Shown: positions 43,801-55,982 of the stretch, piece after piece
Layout: every line of letters begins with the position of its first letter
Numbering within the stretch: position 1 is the first letter of the stretch
Assembly (NCBI RefSeq): GCF_014356525.2
Contig: NC_052511.1
Location: 49,553,975 to 49,617,974, forward strand
Reading direction: 5' to 3'
From: Nilaparvata lugens
Taxonomy: Eukaryota; Arthropoda; Insecta; Hemiptera; Delphacidae
DNA length: 64,000 nt
Made by a program: the position numbers and the translations under genes
The notes under the pieces: generated by a model
Databases searched by the model: none
What the model was told of the DNA's origin: nothing
The model's input: only the letters and a program-made list of their open reading frames with translations

Positions 43801-44762
43801 ATCTGTTGTGGCGCACTCACACAACTTTCCTTGTCGTTATGAAATAAATAAATAATAAATAAATAATTTCATTGTCACAAACCAACATTGGTAATTAACA
43901 AAGTCACACAGTAAACAAAATCTAGAACACAAAATCAAAATATAGAACACAAAATACATTCATTCAGGTGAGAAATTGGAAAATTGATTCCAATCAATTT
44001 TTTCAATCAATTTTCCTCATTCAGGAAAATTGATCACCTGACGCTAGTGTAGCGTCTACTATTCAAAGATATGAGACAGCTGGTGATAGGTCAATAACGC
44101 TGGAAACACACGAGGTCTGCTATCTCTTCGTAGTGAATGATATAATAGAACCAACCGTTGCCAACAGTTTGCAATTTAATAATAAAATTTTCTCGGATTT
44201 CAAGCTTATTTTCAATTCTAGTTGAAAATGTTACTGGACATTAATTGCAGAGATTTTCATGCTCAATCTTTTCCACTTGAAATTTTTTGTTTAAATTGTA
44301 TATGAAGGCTGATAATTGAGAACCCAAAATCAAACTTTGCATAGATGGGGCAAAGCTCCTGAAATTTTTACAGATATAGGACTTGTTGCATTTGATAGAG
44401 CTTATCAATGACTATTCCATGTATAAATTTGATCAAAATCGTTGGAGTCGTTTTCGATAAAATCGCGAAAAACCCTGTTTTTGACAACATTTTCGCCATT
44501 TTAGCCGCCATCTTGGATTGCATTCGATCGAAATTGTTCGTGTCGGATCCTTATAGTGTAAGGACCTCACGTTCCAAATTTTAAGTCATTCCGACAACTG
44601 GGAGGTGAGATATCGTGTACACAGACGCACACACACACATACAGACCAATACCCAAAAACCACTTTTTCGGACTCAGGGGACCTTGAAACGTATAGAAAT
44701 TTGGAAATTGGGGTACCTTAATTTTTTTTCGGAAAGCAATAATTTCCTTAGCTATGGTAATA
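43801..44762 (+). mobile_element. element D copy 4 with internal insertion
   Basis: ATCTGTTGTGGCGCACTCAC ... GCTATGGTAATAG. Interrupted at 43845-44024 by AT-rich, retroposon-like sequence (AATAAATAAATAATTTCATTG...). Lacks the last few bases because D copy 5 follows directly. Confidence 0.75.
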
Positions 44763-45298
44763 GTAGAGATATTAATTGTAGAGATTTTCATGCTCAATCT
44801 ACTTCACTTGATTTTTTTCGTTTCAATTGTGTCTGAAGCCTGATAATTGGGAATCTATCTGCATTGATGGGGCGAAGCTCCTGAAATTTTTACAGATATG
44901 GGACTTGTGGCAGTTGATAGAGCTTATCGATGACTATTTTAGGTATGAATTTGATCAAAATCGTTGGAGCCGTTTCCGAGTAAAATCACGAAAAACCCTG
45001 TTTTTGACAACATTCTCGTCATTTCAGCCGCCATCTTGAATTGCATTTGATCGAAATTGTTCGTGTCGGGTCCTTATAGTGAAAGGACCTTAAGTTCCAA
45101 ATTTCAAGTGATTTCGTTAATTGGGAGATGAGATATCGTGTACACAGACGCACATACACACACATACAGACCAATACCCAAAAACCAGTTTTTTGGACTC
45201 AGGGGACCTTGAAACGTATAGAAATTTACAAATTGGGGAACCTTAATTTTTTTCGGAAAGCAATACTTTCCTTACCTATGGTAATAGGGCAAGGAAAG
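44763..45298 (+). mobile_element. element D copy 5, 5' truncated, in tandem
   Basis: Begins mid-element (TTAATTGTAGAGATTTTCAT) and ends GGCAAGGAAAG; TAAAA at 43796-43800 and 45299-45303 brackets the D4-D5 pair as one insertion. Confidence 0.75.
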
Positions 45299-45755
45299 TA
45301 AAAGGAGCCTCCTTCATACGCCAATATTGGAGTAAAAATCAGACTATAGAATTATTCATCATAAATCAGCTGTCTAGTGGACTATAATACTACCCGTTCA
45401 AAAACATCGAACATCTTGAAAATTAATTATTACCTTTCCATCAACGTTGTAGACAGTTGCAGCCAGACCTGATAACAGCGCTCACACTCACATTCCGGGA
45501 CGACACGTCACGGTACGATAGGACAGAAAGCTCTATATTTATTTAGGATTTTTTTCTTGACATTTTAAATTGATAAATTATTCATTAATTTTTGAGAAAA
45601 CATAACAACAGGTCAATGTAACTTACCAAGCGTGAGGTCTTCTGCTCACAGAACTACTAGTAATAACGTCTATAGAAGGCATTGACAAGACAGAGGATCG
45701 GCAACGTTGATCTCCTAATATTTCTCCACTGCCATTACAACGTGGACCTCACTAT

Positions 45756-46243
45756 AGTCACATAACGTACTTGACAGCATGTAGGAAATGGGAGGTAATT
45801 CAATCTAATTGTATCACAGTATCTGTTCCGAATACTGAATACGTGTTAATTAGGTTGTCAAGTAACTGTGATTACTGTGATCACGGTTACAGGATGTAAC
45901 AGTTATTTCGAAGAATGCGAGGCAGTGAAAGTGGGATGCAAACACTCTACTTGAAGTGCATTACGAGTGTAAAGTGTCGTACATTACTGTAAAGTAAAGT
46001 GTAAATTAAAGTAAAGTGTGAATTAGAGTGAGTGAAAAGTTAAGTGTTAAGAACAGTACTAGTGTACATTTTGAACAAATTCTATCAAGGAAGCTGTCGT
46101 GATTGTATATGTTCCTGAGAGATTGATATAAAGTTTTACGGGGATAAGAATTGTGGAAATGATGCAACAATAATTAAAATGAAATAAATAAAAATAAAAT
46201 GATAATAAATTAATGTAACCAAGGGCTAGGGGTCTTAGTAGGA
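45756..46243. other. unassigned sequence
   Basis: Short GTAAAGTGT repeats near 45975-46020 only. Confidence 0.3.
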
Positions 46244-46655
46244 CTAGTAGTTCTGTGAACAGTAGACCACACGCAGTATTCTCATCCACAAGTACCTGAT
46301 TGAAACTATAGACCTTATGGAAATGACTGGCTTCTCCACACATCTGTGTAATCACTTGTCAGCTGATTTATGATGAATAATTCTATAGTATGATTTTTAC
46401 TCTAATATTGGCGTATGAAGGAGGCTCCTTTTTCCTTTTATATTATCCTTGAAATGCAAAATTTCCAAAAACCTTGTATATACGTCGACGCGCAATTAAA
46501 AAAGGAACATACCTGTCAAATTTCATGAAAATCTATTACCGCGTTTCGCCGTAAATGCGCAATATATAAACATATAAACATGTAAACATTCAAACATTAT
46601 GAGAAATGCCAAACCGTCGACTTGAATCTTAGACCTCACTTCGCTCGGTCAATGA
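46244..46655 (-). mobile_element. full-length Helitron-like B
   Basis: A|CTAGTAGTTCTGTGAACA ... CGCTCGGTCAATGA|T: the cleanest intact B, 412 bp, no coding capacity. Confidence 0.85.
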
Positions 46656-46730
46656 TAAGCAAGTGGAGAACTTTACAAACTTTAAATCAGAGAATCCATA
46701 ATTATCAGGAGTCCGCTGATAAAATTGATA

Positions 46731-47057
46731 GACCGAGCGAAGTGAGGTCTAAGATTCAAGTCGACGGTTTGGCATTTCTCTTAATGTTTGAATGTTTAAA
46801 TGTTTATATGTTGCGCATTTACGGCGAAACGCGGTAATAGATTTTCATGAAATTTGACATTATGTTCCTTTTTTAATTGCGCGTCGACGTATATACAAGG
46901 TTTTTGGAAATTTTGCATTTCAAGGATAATATAAAAGGAAAAAGGAGCCTTATACAGATGTGTGGAGAAGCCAGTCATTTCCATAAGGTCTATAGTTTCA
47001 ATCAGGTACTTGTGAATGAGAATACTGCGTGAGGTCTACTGTTCACAGAACTACTAG
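46731..47057 (+). mobile_element. Helitron-like B with internal deletion
   Basis: GACCGAGCGAAGTGAGGTCT ... GAACTACTAG|T; ~85 bp missing between AAAAGGAGCC and ACAGATGTGTGG. Opposed to the preceding copy, 75 bp away. Confidence 0.8.
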
Positions 47058-47359
47058 TTACACTACATAATGGAATCATAATACAGTTGCCTACCACCAT
47101 AGAGCGAAGAAAACTATATTTCTTATTTTTAAGATCATATTTTAAGATTATTTCTTTCATCTTTGCTACCACAATTAACTTCGAGGTAATTTCCACGTGT
47201 CAACTATTGAAATTACAGGTTGAATAATTCTGTAATTCATAATTAAATTGTCATCCTAACTTAATTAACTGACATAATTGGAAACCTTGGCTACAATGAC
47301 TCTATTGTACTTGAAGATGATTGAAACTAAACCAAAATTGAACAATTATAGCAGAAAAT

Positions 47360-47640
47360 AGAACTGTGGATGACCTTAAGCTGTCTGAATCATAAGACCA
47401 CGAACCACAGGTTCTTGGTTCGATTCCCGGATCGTGACTGGCATTTTTCTTTCTCTAAACATAGAGAATTATTTTCAAATTTGACCAGAAACAACTCATG
47501 AAGCTCGCTTCATTGGTTAACCAGAGTGTAATTCCTACTTTACTGGAAGAAAGTATTTTAAATCGTTTTAGTCCCTTCCTATTTAGAAACGTGGTCCCCT
47601 CCCGTTCTTTAAAGTAAATAAATTCATAATCATCCTATCA
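47360..47640 (+). repeat. possible SINE with tRNA-like box B
   Basis: GGTTCGATTCCCGG at 47417 preceded by an imperfect tRNA-like head and followed by an AAATAAATTCAT tail near 47610. No target duplication seen. Confidence 0.35.
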
Positions 47641-48038
47641 TTCATATGAGACTGCATGCTCTCTCATCATCTTTATTGATAGCACCTCTCCTTCATCACT
47701 TCATATAATTATTCATTTTCACCATCAACTCTATTAAGGAAGGTTTTAGAAGTAGTTTTCTAAGTATTATTTTCTTTTCTTTTCAAACGTTAGTTTTAGT
47801 ATCTTTTTTTTGTTTTGATTGAACTGTATACTGTGCTTATTGTTGTGTTAAGGAAACATATTTGGGTCATTACCTGTTGTTTTCGATATAATATTGTAAA
47901 TAAATAATCACTTTTTATTTTAAAGGGTTATTACAATATTACTGAAATTATCATTGAGATTAATTCAGTAGGCCTACTTATGTGAATGGATTTTTCTGAG
48001 CAGTAATCGAAACTATCAAGCATGAATAATCAAGCAAT
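47641..48038. other. unassigned sequence
   Basis: No structure seen. Confidence 0.3.
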
Positions 48039-48287
48039 TATAGTGAGGTCCACGTTATAATGGCAGTGTTTGATTAGCAATGGTATTGCTATCCTTGTCT
48101 ATCATTCAACAAAGCGGATAGCGCTATCTCTTTCTCGCTTTGCTCTGTTGCCAGATCGTCTTTAACAATGTAGAATTGATAATTAATTAACAAAATATTT
48201 ATCCCAATTATGAAATTATTGAAAAATATAATTTCTTGCTTGATAAAATATAATTGATTATTTTAAACGAGAATGAACAATATTGCA

Positions 48288-48920
48288 ATATCGGGGACCG
48301 AGCTTCGCTCTGGAGTACAAAAACATAAAAAAATTTATTACGAAAGAAGAAATTATAATAACATTCATACAGAAATGTTCCATCTAATCACAGTAAATTG
48401 TGATTAATTCCCAGAAGAATGCAAAAATTTCCCTCACAAAGGCCCAGTTGCACAAAAGTCGGTTAAATTTTAATCCTGATTAACCTCACGTGAACCAAAT
48501 CAAAGGAGACTATTTCAAAAAGATGGATCTACTGGAATTAATCAGGATTGAAAATAACCCGCCTTTTTTGCAACCGGCACTTAGTACCTGATTGAATGAT
48601 TACAAAAGTTCAACAGCTGAGTCATAATTTTGACACAGTCCCACACACATGAACTTGCTCACTCACTTCCATCACCAACAGACGACGAAATAATTATTAT
48701 TATCAGCTGTTTTTCCAAGGATGAATAATAATTATCCTTTTAATGTCCTTCAGCGAGTTTTCTCAGGGATGAGACCTAGTGCAATTGAATCTTTATATTA
48801 TAAACCTACTATGTTCTGAATTTAGTGAGAATCGTTAGAGCTGTTTTCGAGATCCGGTGAAATATAAACATCCAAACATCTAAACATATAAACAGAAGTT
48901 GCTCGTTTAATAGTATAGGA
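48288..48920 (-). mobile_element. Helitron-like J copy 1, with H inserted
   Basis: Minus strand TCCTATACTATTAAACGAGC ... GAGCGAAGCTCGGTCCCCGATAT. Hairpin GAGC/GCTC ~12 nt from the 3' end. MITE H copy 3 lies at 48440-48584. Confidence 0.65.
48440..48584. mobile_element. MITE family H copy 3, inside J
   Basis: GGCCCAGTTGCACAAAAGTC ... TTTGCAACCGGCACTT. Confidence 0.7.
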
Positions 48921-49466
48921 GCAATAGACCTGTATCAGCTACCGTCTATAGAAGGCATTGAGAAGGCAGAGGATTGGCAACGTTTTTCTCCTATCTTTCT
49001 CCACTGCCATTATAACGTGGACCTCACTATAGTAAACACATATCGTAACAAACTATTCCCGATTCTATTTCAAACACATCTATCCACATACACAGACTGA
49101 ATTCTCATATTGAATTCTGTAAATAGTAAGAAATGCATTATTATGTGTGAGAGAGTGAGACAGTGGGAGAGAGGGGTGGGGAAACACAACGGTTCACCTA
49201 TATACGGTTGACCTACTTCCAGAACTGACCTTTCTCGTTGCCAAGGTCACCGCCTGGCGCAAATAGGACGGTTTGAATTACACAGGGAAGCATCATCACC
49301 CACCTAGCTTCTGTGTGTGGGGTCTCATTTGTAGCCATGTTACACATAAGTCTTAAAATTGAAATACACAGCAATATACTGGCACTCACCCTGCGTCTGT
49401 GTGTGGACTTATATGTACTCATGTTGAACATAAATTGATATTATGTACATAATAAAATGATACCTG

Positions 49467-49551
49467 AAAAAACTTGAAACAAAGTATGGGAAAGTAAATA
49501 GCGTCGCATACTTCAAATATTTTGGAGAATTTATTTATGAGAAGGAAGCCC

Positions 49552-49590
<39 letters not shown>

Positions 49591-49592
49591 AG

Positions 49593-49633
<41 letters not shown>

Positions 49634-50292
49634 GAAAAGCACAAAAGGATTTGGCTTGGTACAAAAAATCTACAACAAGAAGTGTCTCTCAATAAAATCC
49701 AGGGTACGACATTACAACACAGTAATTAAACCCATGTTTCTGTATGCAAGTGAAACATTAGCTTTGAACACTAAACTGGATATTGAGGATTTATGTCGTG
49801 TGTAGAGGAAAATAATCAGGAGAATAATAATTGGCCCAAGGAAAACGGAAGAAGACTATAGGCTGCAAAAGAACTGCGTTGTGGAAAAATACTGGAAAGT
49901 ATCTGTCGATATTAAAAGGAGGAGATTAAAATTCTTTGGACATTTGATGAGACTGCCGGGGATCGAATGGCGAAGAGAATCCTACTTTTTGTGAAGAGCA
50001 AAAAGACGGGGGGAGATGGGATTAAAAATGTACAGAAGGACTTATCTGATGTAGGAATTGATGATGACATAATATTTGACAGAAACCAATTCAGAAGGAG
50101 TGTTGCAAAGTGGGAAATACGCCCCGTGGAAATTAAGAGGAGAAATGTAGTATTTTCTTGAGAAAGAAGAGAGGCTATATCGGCTAGAATGAAAAAAATT
50201 TGGGAGAATCGTAGAAATAAGGATCTAGTACGGCATCCAAAGTAAATACTTAGCGATTTCCATACAAGGGAATTTGACGCATAATAATAATA

Positions 50293-50353
<61 letters not shown>

Positions 50354-50360
50354 TAATAAT

Positions 50361-50391
<31 letters not shown>

Positions 50392-50421
50392 TAATAAAAT
50401 AATCATAATAATAATATAATG

Positions 50422-50457
<36 letters not shown>

Positions 50458-50477
50458 TAATAATAATAATAATGATA
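49467..50477 (+). pseudogene. non-LTR retrotransposon RT C-terminus, broken
   Basis: In frame from about 49470 (FKYFGEF), then after a (GA)n tract, IYNKKCLS..., a P-FLYASETL motif and KRRRLKFFGHLMRLP, typical of the region after the RT catalytic domain in many insect LINEs. A TAG at 49803-49805 and a one-base deletion near 49960 break the frame; it resumes at 49967 (DRMAKRIL...DRNQFRRSV) and ends at 50161. The catalytic YxDD part is absent (5' truncation). A tail of (AAT)n at 50281-50477 and a 15-bp target duplication ATAAAATGATACCTG (49452-49466, 50478-50492) delimit the insertion. The homologous block near 56960 lacks it. Confidence 0.85.
49556..49631. repeat. (GA)n inside the RT relic
   Basis: GA run sited where the LINE frame would read Arg/Glu codons. 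Confidence 0.95.
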
Positions 50478-50482
50478 ATAAA
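50281..50482. repeat. (AAT)n tail
   Basis: AAT/ATA triplets forming the LINE 3' tail. Open frames here are I/L/Y runs. Confidence 0.95.
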
Positions 50483-50525
50483 ATGATACCTGTCATAAGC
50501 AGTTTGATAAACACGGGAAAACACC

Positions 50526-50931
50526 TATAGTGAGGTCAACATTATAATGACAGTGGAGAAAGATAGGAGAACAGAGTTGCCGATTCTCTACTTGCCACTG
50601 CCTTCTATAGAAGTTAACTGATGCCGGTTCATCTCATGTAATATTAACTGTTCATTCTTGTTAAAAGTGATCAATTATAAATTTTATTCGTAAAAAAAAA
50701 CAATTTACAATAATAATTGAATGATAAATTTCCATTATTAAGACTAAATATTCTGTTGATTAATTTATGTTGTTAAAATTATCTGGTAACGTTGCGGAGC
50801 TAGAAAAGGGTAGAGCTATCTGCTTTGTGGAATGAGCAAGCAGAATTAAATTTGTTAATTAATATAATTTGTTAAGCATAGCAACACGAATGTTAATCAA
50901 ATACTGCCATTATAGCGTGGAACTCACTATA
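50526..50931. mobile_element. MITE family A, long form
   Basis: TATAGTGAGGTCAACATTAT ... GCGTGGAACTCACTATA; paralogue of 57012-57920. Confidence 0.8.
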
Positions 50932-52800
50932 GCTCTTGAGTTAACGGACTCATTTATAAAGATGGAAGAGGGGAAGGAAATGAAAAATTTCAAAGATGAA
51001 AAGGGCAGGAATACAACAATCTAAAGGGTCCTCTTCTTCATTGAAAAAAGAACGATAAAATAGAGGACGACAAGAAGAATGACTATAAAATAAGATGACG
51101 ATAAAAAAAGAAGACGATAAAGAAAATATGAAATACAAAAGAAAGAGTGAGTAAAGATTAAGAAAATCACACAAAACACAGGATACTAGGACGATAAAAT
51201 AGAAGATGTAACATAAAAACATTTAATGAAAACAGAAAACTGATAACCATAAAACATAAAACACTAGACCAAACATCTTCAAAAATGAGATATTAAACCA
51301 GGAACGGGACTTGGGCTACAAAGGTCCTCCACCCAACATAAACTTCCAAAAACAAATTTGAAACGAAAATTTGTCAACCCATTCTCCAGTAACTGTACAA
51401 ATTTCAATCTATCCACCTTTTTTAAGACACTTACTTAATCTTTAGCAAAGTCATAAATTTCAAATTAGTCCAATTCGTTTAACTTTGTCTCATTATGTAG
51501 GCTACCTGACATCCGTCCAGTTCTGAATGAATTTTTTTTATTTCGTTTAAAATCGTTCAACTTTGTCTCATTATAAACCTGACATCCGTCCAATTCTGAA
51601 GAGATTTTTTATCACCACACCTCGAATAAAACGATTTGTTTTAGAATCTGATGTTTATGCGATATGTTTTATAGTGTAAGGAATATCACTTCTTAAAGTG
51701 ATATTCACTTTAATCTGTCAGCATCACTTCTAAATAGCACCAATGTTCCCAATTTAACCAATGCAGTCAGTGATAAAATTTCACTGTCGTGATAAAAGTC
51801 TGAATTGGCTGAAGAATAAGGAAAATCCTAATTGGCACTGGAAGTAGCTTTTATTGTCCCAGTTCTAGGAGTGGAACATTCCAAGTATTTATTTGTTAGC
51901 TGTAAATCCAGCAATCCTACTTTGTATTATCTTATCTTGATAAATTTAGATTCGTACCACTTCTGTTGTAAAATGTAACTTTGTAAATGGGAGCAGATTC
52001 ACGTTTATGCAGCAAGTTTTAAGTGGACTTAAATTGTAAAAAGAGAATTAAGATAATATTATTGTTATAGATCTCCTGAGACATGTGACCCAAATATCAA
52101 GAAGGTTTTCCGGAAGCAAATTAACCAACGTTGTCAATTCTCGTGGTTTCTCCTTTTCACACCATGTTTTTTTAACCAAATCTAGTTGTTGATGGATAAA
52201 CATAATCTCTTAAGATGACTTTTTGAGCTTTGTTAAATCTTTGTGTTTATCTTTCTCTCAAGATGATTTCGTGAAATTAGTCCATGATCCCAAGAAGATA
52301 AAGAATTCCACAATAATACAAAGATATATTAATGAAGATTCTACTTCATAACTGGAGTGATTATTGAGAAATTTACGAAATAACTCGAAAATACATTTCA
52401 AGATTGGAAAGAACTGATCGAAGAATCTCTTCCCATCGTTTGAAAATTTGTAGTTACCATAGTTACAATCTGATTGTAGGGATTGTCTATAGACTATCCC
52501 TTGTTTAGGCCCTAAGGGGTTGATTCAATGAATGAACGAGTATACTTATCATTCATGGAATTACTTTTTCAAGATGAACATGAATATATTGAAGAATGAT
52601 TACTCCAGTGTAGAATTAGTGACATCAAACTTTAAATAAAGAAGGAAATCAAGTACGGGAAATAAACTGTTTTATCAATAGTCAAAAATGTAACCAAATG
52701 AAAAAATATATGAATCACTAAATTATTTTCATTGCCTCATGAGTCTTAAATCGACAAAACAGTCCAATTTTTTCAAAACCCTCTCTGAACAACCATGAAT
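50932..52800. repeat. direct-repeat block, copy 1
   Basis: Matches 57935-59345 and onward (e.g. GACGATAAAATAGAAGATGT, CCAGGAACGGGACTTGGGCT). No gene found; it includes a single copy of the ~470-bp unit (52040-52545) that is amplified in copy 2. Confidence 0.8.
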
Positions 52801-52810
52801 CCGAATATCT

Positions 52811-53110
52811 CTCTCTCTCTTTTGGTAGAGAGTTACTGGGAAGGATATTTATAATATTCTTTCCAAAGAATGGACATTGATATGTCCAAAGCTCCGCCAA
52901 TTTATGTAGATGCATTACAATATTATCTTGTATAGTTATTCCAAATTGTTTTTTTTCATATCATTATACAGTTCATTAATTAGTTTCTTAGTTAATGTTG
53001 TGAAAATTCATCTAAAACTTTGCTGTATTGTAAGCTATTGTATAAGTGTATAAGCCCGTATATATTGTAATCTACATAACTAAAGTACTCAATTAATCAA
53101 TCAATCAATC
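52811..53110 (+). mobile_element. retroposon K copy 1
   Basis: GGTAGAGAGTTACTGGGAAG ... GACATTGATATGTCCAAAGC ... AACTAAAGTACTCAATTAAT with (TCAA)n tail. Other K copies: 54561, 55355 (-), 62190, 62735. 5'-truncated LINE 3' end is likely. Confidence 0.75.
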
Positions 53111-53641
53111 TCTCTCTCTAGTTTTGTCATACAGGTCTTGTCAGAAATATCTAGCCTTGAAACAATCATCAATATAAATCTATTCTACTCCATTTCCCTC
53201 TCTCTCTTTTACTCTCTCTATCTCTCTCTATCTCTCTCTAAAAAAACATTAACTGTATCATTGAGAATCTTCAACACATCAATCATATCAAGAAGTACAC
53301 GAATTCCTCCACTAGAAAACACCAGCAAAATTGTACCAACACAACATTTAATTGCGATTATGTTCGAGGAAAGTAGAAACCCGTGAAACATCTCCTCTCC
53401 CAGTCATCCCCACTTCTTTCACCATCTTCTCTCTCTTTCTCTCCTCGAAAAAAGAACGGATATAACAGGAAACCAGACGGAAGAATGCAAGCTATTCGGT
53501 CTCTCAGCCTTGTTTTCAGTCGGCTATAACTACCTACGATCTCTTTAAAAAAAGTAATAAATAATAAGAGATGAACGACTAGAAAAAGACAGGAGATGAG
53601 AAATCTTTTTAAAAAGTAATAAATAATAAGAGATGAGAGAC

Positions 53642-54279
53642 TATAGTGAGGCCCACGTTATAATGGCAGTGTTTGATTAGCAATGGTGCTGCTATCCTTG
53701 TCTATCATTCAACAAAGCGGATAGCGCTATCTCTTTCTCGCTTTGATCTGTTGCTAGATCGTCTTTCACGTGTTTGTCTTTTAGGTCTCAGAATTTTATA
53801 GTTTTTTTCAAAGTTTGGAGTTTTCTGAATATTTTTAATTGATTTAATTCAATTTAGAAGTATTTTTTTTAATTATATTTGTGAGTTTTGAATTGTAAAT
53901 TGAGTGTGTGTAACTGAAGAATGTTGAAGTGACACATAACCTTCAGCTACATTTGGACTGTTGCATAAATTTGAATTGGAACCGTTTTGGGCTTATAAGC
54001 CTGTGGTACTTTTCTGTGAGTTGTGTGATTCTGAATGATTAAATAAAATAAAATAAACAAGTTTGAATAAATAATTAATTAACAAAATATTTCATCTCAA
54101 TTATGAAAATTCATTATTGAAAAATATAAATTGATTATTTTAAACGAGAATGAACAGTTAATATTACATCAATAAACCTGTATCAGCTACCGTCTATAGA
54201 AGGCATTGACAAGACAGAGGATTGGCAACGTTGTTCTGCTATCTTTTTCCACTGCCATTATAACGTGGACCTCTCTATA
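53642..54279. mobile_element. MITE A carrying retroposon S
   Basis: TATAGTGAGGCCCACGTTAT ... CGTGGACCTCTCTATA. Interrupted at about 53770-54055 by S, which ends (AAATA)n; same S at 63692-64000. Confidence 0.75.
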
Positions 54280-54458
54280 GAAAGAGACAGAAGATGAGGA
54301 ATCTTGTCGGTTCGTTAATCCATTCCATGCTGCTAGATTATTCTTGAGTAGCTGTACTGATTTTCACTTCAAACTGACAGCATTCTATATGCATTACATT
54401 AATGCTCCCCATTAAGCTAATGCTGAACCAGTTTGAGTGAACCTCATTGTAGTTAGCG

Positions 54459-54558
54459 NNNNNNNNNNNNNNNNNNNNNNNNNNNNNNNNNNNNNNNNNN
54501 NNNNNNNNNNNNNNNNNNNNNNNNNNNNNNNNNNNNNNNNNNNNNNNNNNNNNNNNNN
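54459..54558. other. assembly gap (100 N)
   Basis: 100 N, a conventional unknown-length scaffold gap, lying exactly between the two copies of the duplicated block. Confidence 1.
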
Positions 54559-54560
54559 TA

Positions 54561-54685
54561 TCATGCTCTCTTTGGTAGAGAGTTAGTGGGAGGATAGTTT
54601 TTTAATATTTCCGAAGAATGGACATTGATATGTCCAAAGCTCCGCCAATTTATGTAGATGCATAACAATATAATTATTATCTATA
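54561..54685 (+). mobile_element. retroposon K fragment after gap
   Basis: GGTAGAGAGTTAGTGGGAGG ... CCGCCAATTTATGTAGATGC; fuses directly into the H/J remnant. Confidence 0.7.
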
Positions 54686-55243
54686 GTACTGAAGATTAAC
54701 TCACGTGAACCATACAGAGAAGACTATTTCAAACAGATGGATCTACTAGAATTAATCAGGATTGAAAATAACCCGCCTTTTTGCAACCGGCATTTAGTAC
54801 CTGATGAATGATTACAAAAGTTCAACAGCTGAGTCATAATTTTGACACAGTCCCACACACATGAACTCGCCTCACTCATTCCATCACCAACAGACGACGA
54901 AATAATTATTATCAGCTGTTTTTCCAAGGATGAATGATAATTATCCTTTTAATGTCCTTCAGCGAGTTTTCTCAGGGATGAGGACCTAGTGCAAACGAAT
55001 CTTATATTATAAACTACTATGTTCTGAATTTAGTGAGAGTCGTTAGAGCCGTTTTCGAGATCCGGTTAATTACAAACATATAAACTCTAAACATCCAAAA
55101 ATATAAACAGAAGTTGCTCGTTTAATAGTATAGGAGCAATAGCCTGTATCAGCTACCGTCTATAGAAGGCATTGAGAAGGCAGAGGATGGCAACGTTTTT
55201 CTCCTATCTTTATCCACTGCCATTAAACGTGGACCTCACTATA
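54683..55243 (-). mobile_element. H/J/A remnant, second copy
   Basis: Right half of H (54683-54796), J 5' part to 55135, then the MITE A right end (CACTGCCATTAAACGTGGAC...TATAG). Collinear with 48485-49031; the left half is missing at the gap. Confidence 0.8.
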
Positions 55244-55245
55244 GT

Positions 55246-55982
55246 AAACACATATCGTAACAAACTATTCCGATTCTATTTCAAACACATCTATCCACAT
55301 ACACAGACTGAATTTCATATTGAATTCTGTAAATGCATATTAGATGTGTGAGAGATTGATTGATTGATTGATTGAGTACTTATTTATGTAGATTACAATA
55401 TATACTGACTGGCTTATACACTTATATACAATAGCTTACAATACAGCAAAATTATAGATAATTTAAATAATATAGACTAAGAAAATAACTATTGAACTGT
55501 ATATGATATGAAAAGCAATTGTAATATAATAATATAGATAATAATCATATTGTTATGCATCTACATAAATTGGCGGAGCTTTGGACATATCAATGTCCAT
55601 TTCTTGGGAAGAATATTAAAAATATCCTCTCCACTAACTCTCTACCAAACGTTAATTTCGTTATTTAAACTAAGGATTTAGAGAGTGAGACAGCGGCGAG
55701 AGAGGGGTGGGGAAACACAACGGTTCACCATATACGGTTGACCTACTTCCAGAACTGACCTTTCTCGTTGCCAAGGTCACCGCCTGGCGCAAATAGGACG
55801 GTTTGAATTACACAGGGAAGCATCATCAGTTCATCACCTACCTAGCTTCTGTGTGTGGGGTCTAATTTGTAGCCATGTTACACATAAAGTCATAAAATTG
55901 AAATACACAGCAATATACTGGCACTCACCCTGCGTCTGTGTGTAGACTTATATGTACTCATGTTGAACATAAATTAATATTA
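55246..55982. repeat. direct-repeat block, copy 2 (first part)
   Basis: Matches 49032-49444 (e.g. CTGACCTTTCTCGTTGCCAA, GGCACTCACCCTGCGTCTGT), split by K at 55355-55660. A few single-base differences and an 11-bp indel in the last 240 bp. Confidence 0.85.
55355..55660 (-). mobile_element. retroposon K copy 3
   Basis: (GATT)n at left (tail on the minus strand), then the complement of K through CTCTACCAAACG; absent from copy 1 of the block. Confidence 0.8.

Larger units (their letters stand above)
43580..45660 (+). mobile_element. Helitron-like B2 split by D elements
   Basis: 5' part 43580-43795, 3' part 45304-45660 ending GAACTACTAG|T; joined they are collinear with 30769-31370. Confidence 0.8.
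43545..45755. mobile_element. outer MITE A split by Helitron B
   Basis: Left end 43545-43579 (CAGTGAGGTCCACGTTATAA), right end 45661-45755 (TCTATAGAAGGCATTGACAA ... GTGGACCTCACTATA). Interior partly lost. Confidence 0.7.
48039..49031. mobile_element. MITE A carrying Helitron J
   Basis: A left part 48039-48287 and right part 48921-49031 with TA borders, split by J. Confidence 0.8.

Noticed and set aside
49912..50524. 200-codon minus-strand frame with Ile/Tyr/Leu runs
   Set aside because: Antisense of the LINE relic and its AAT tail.
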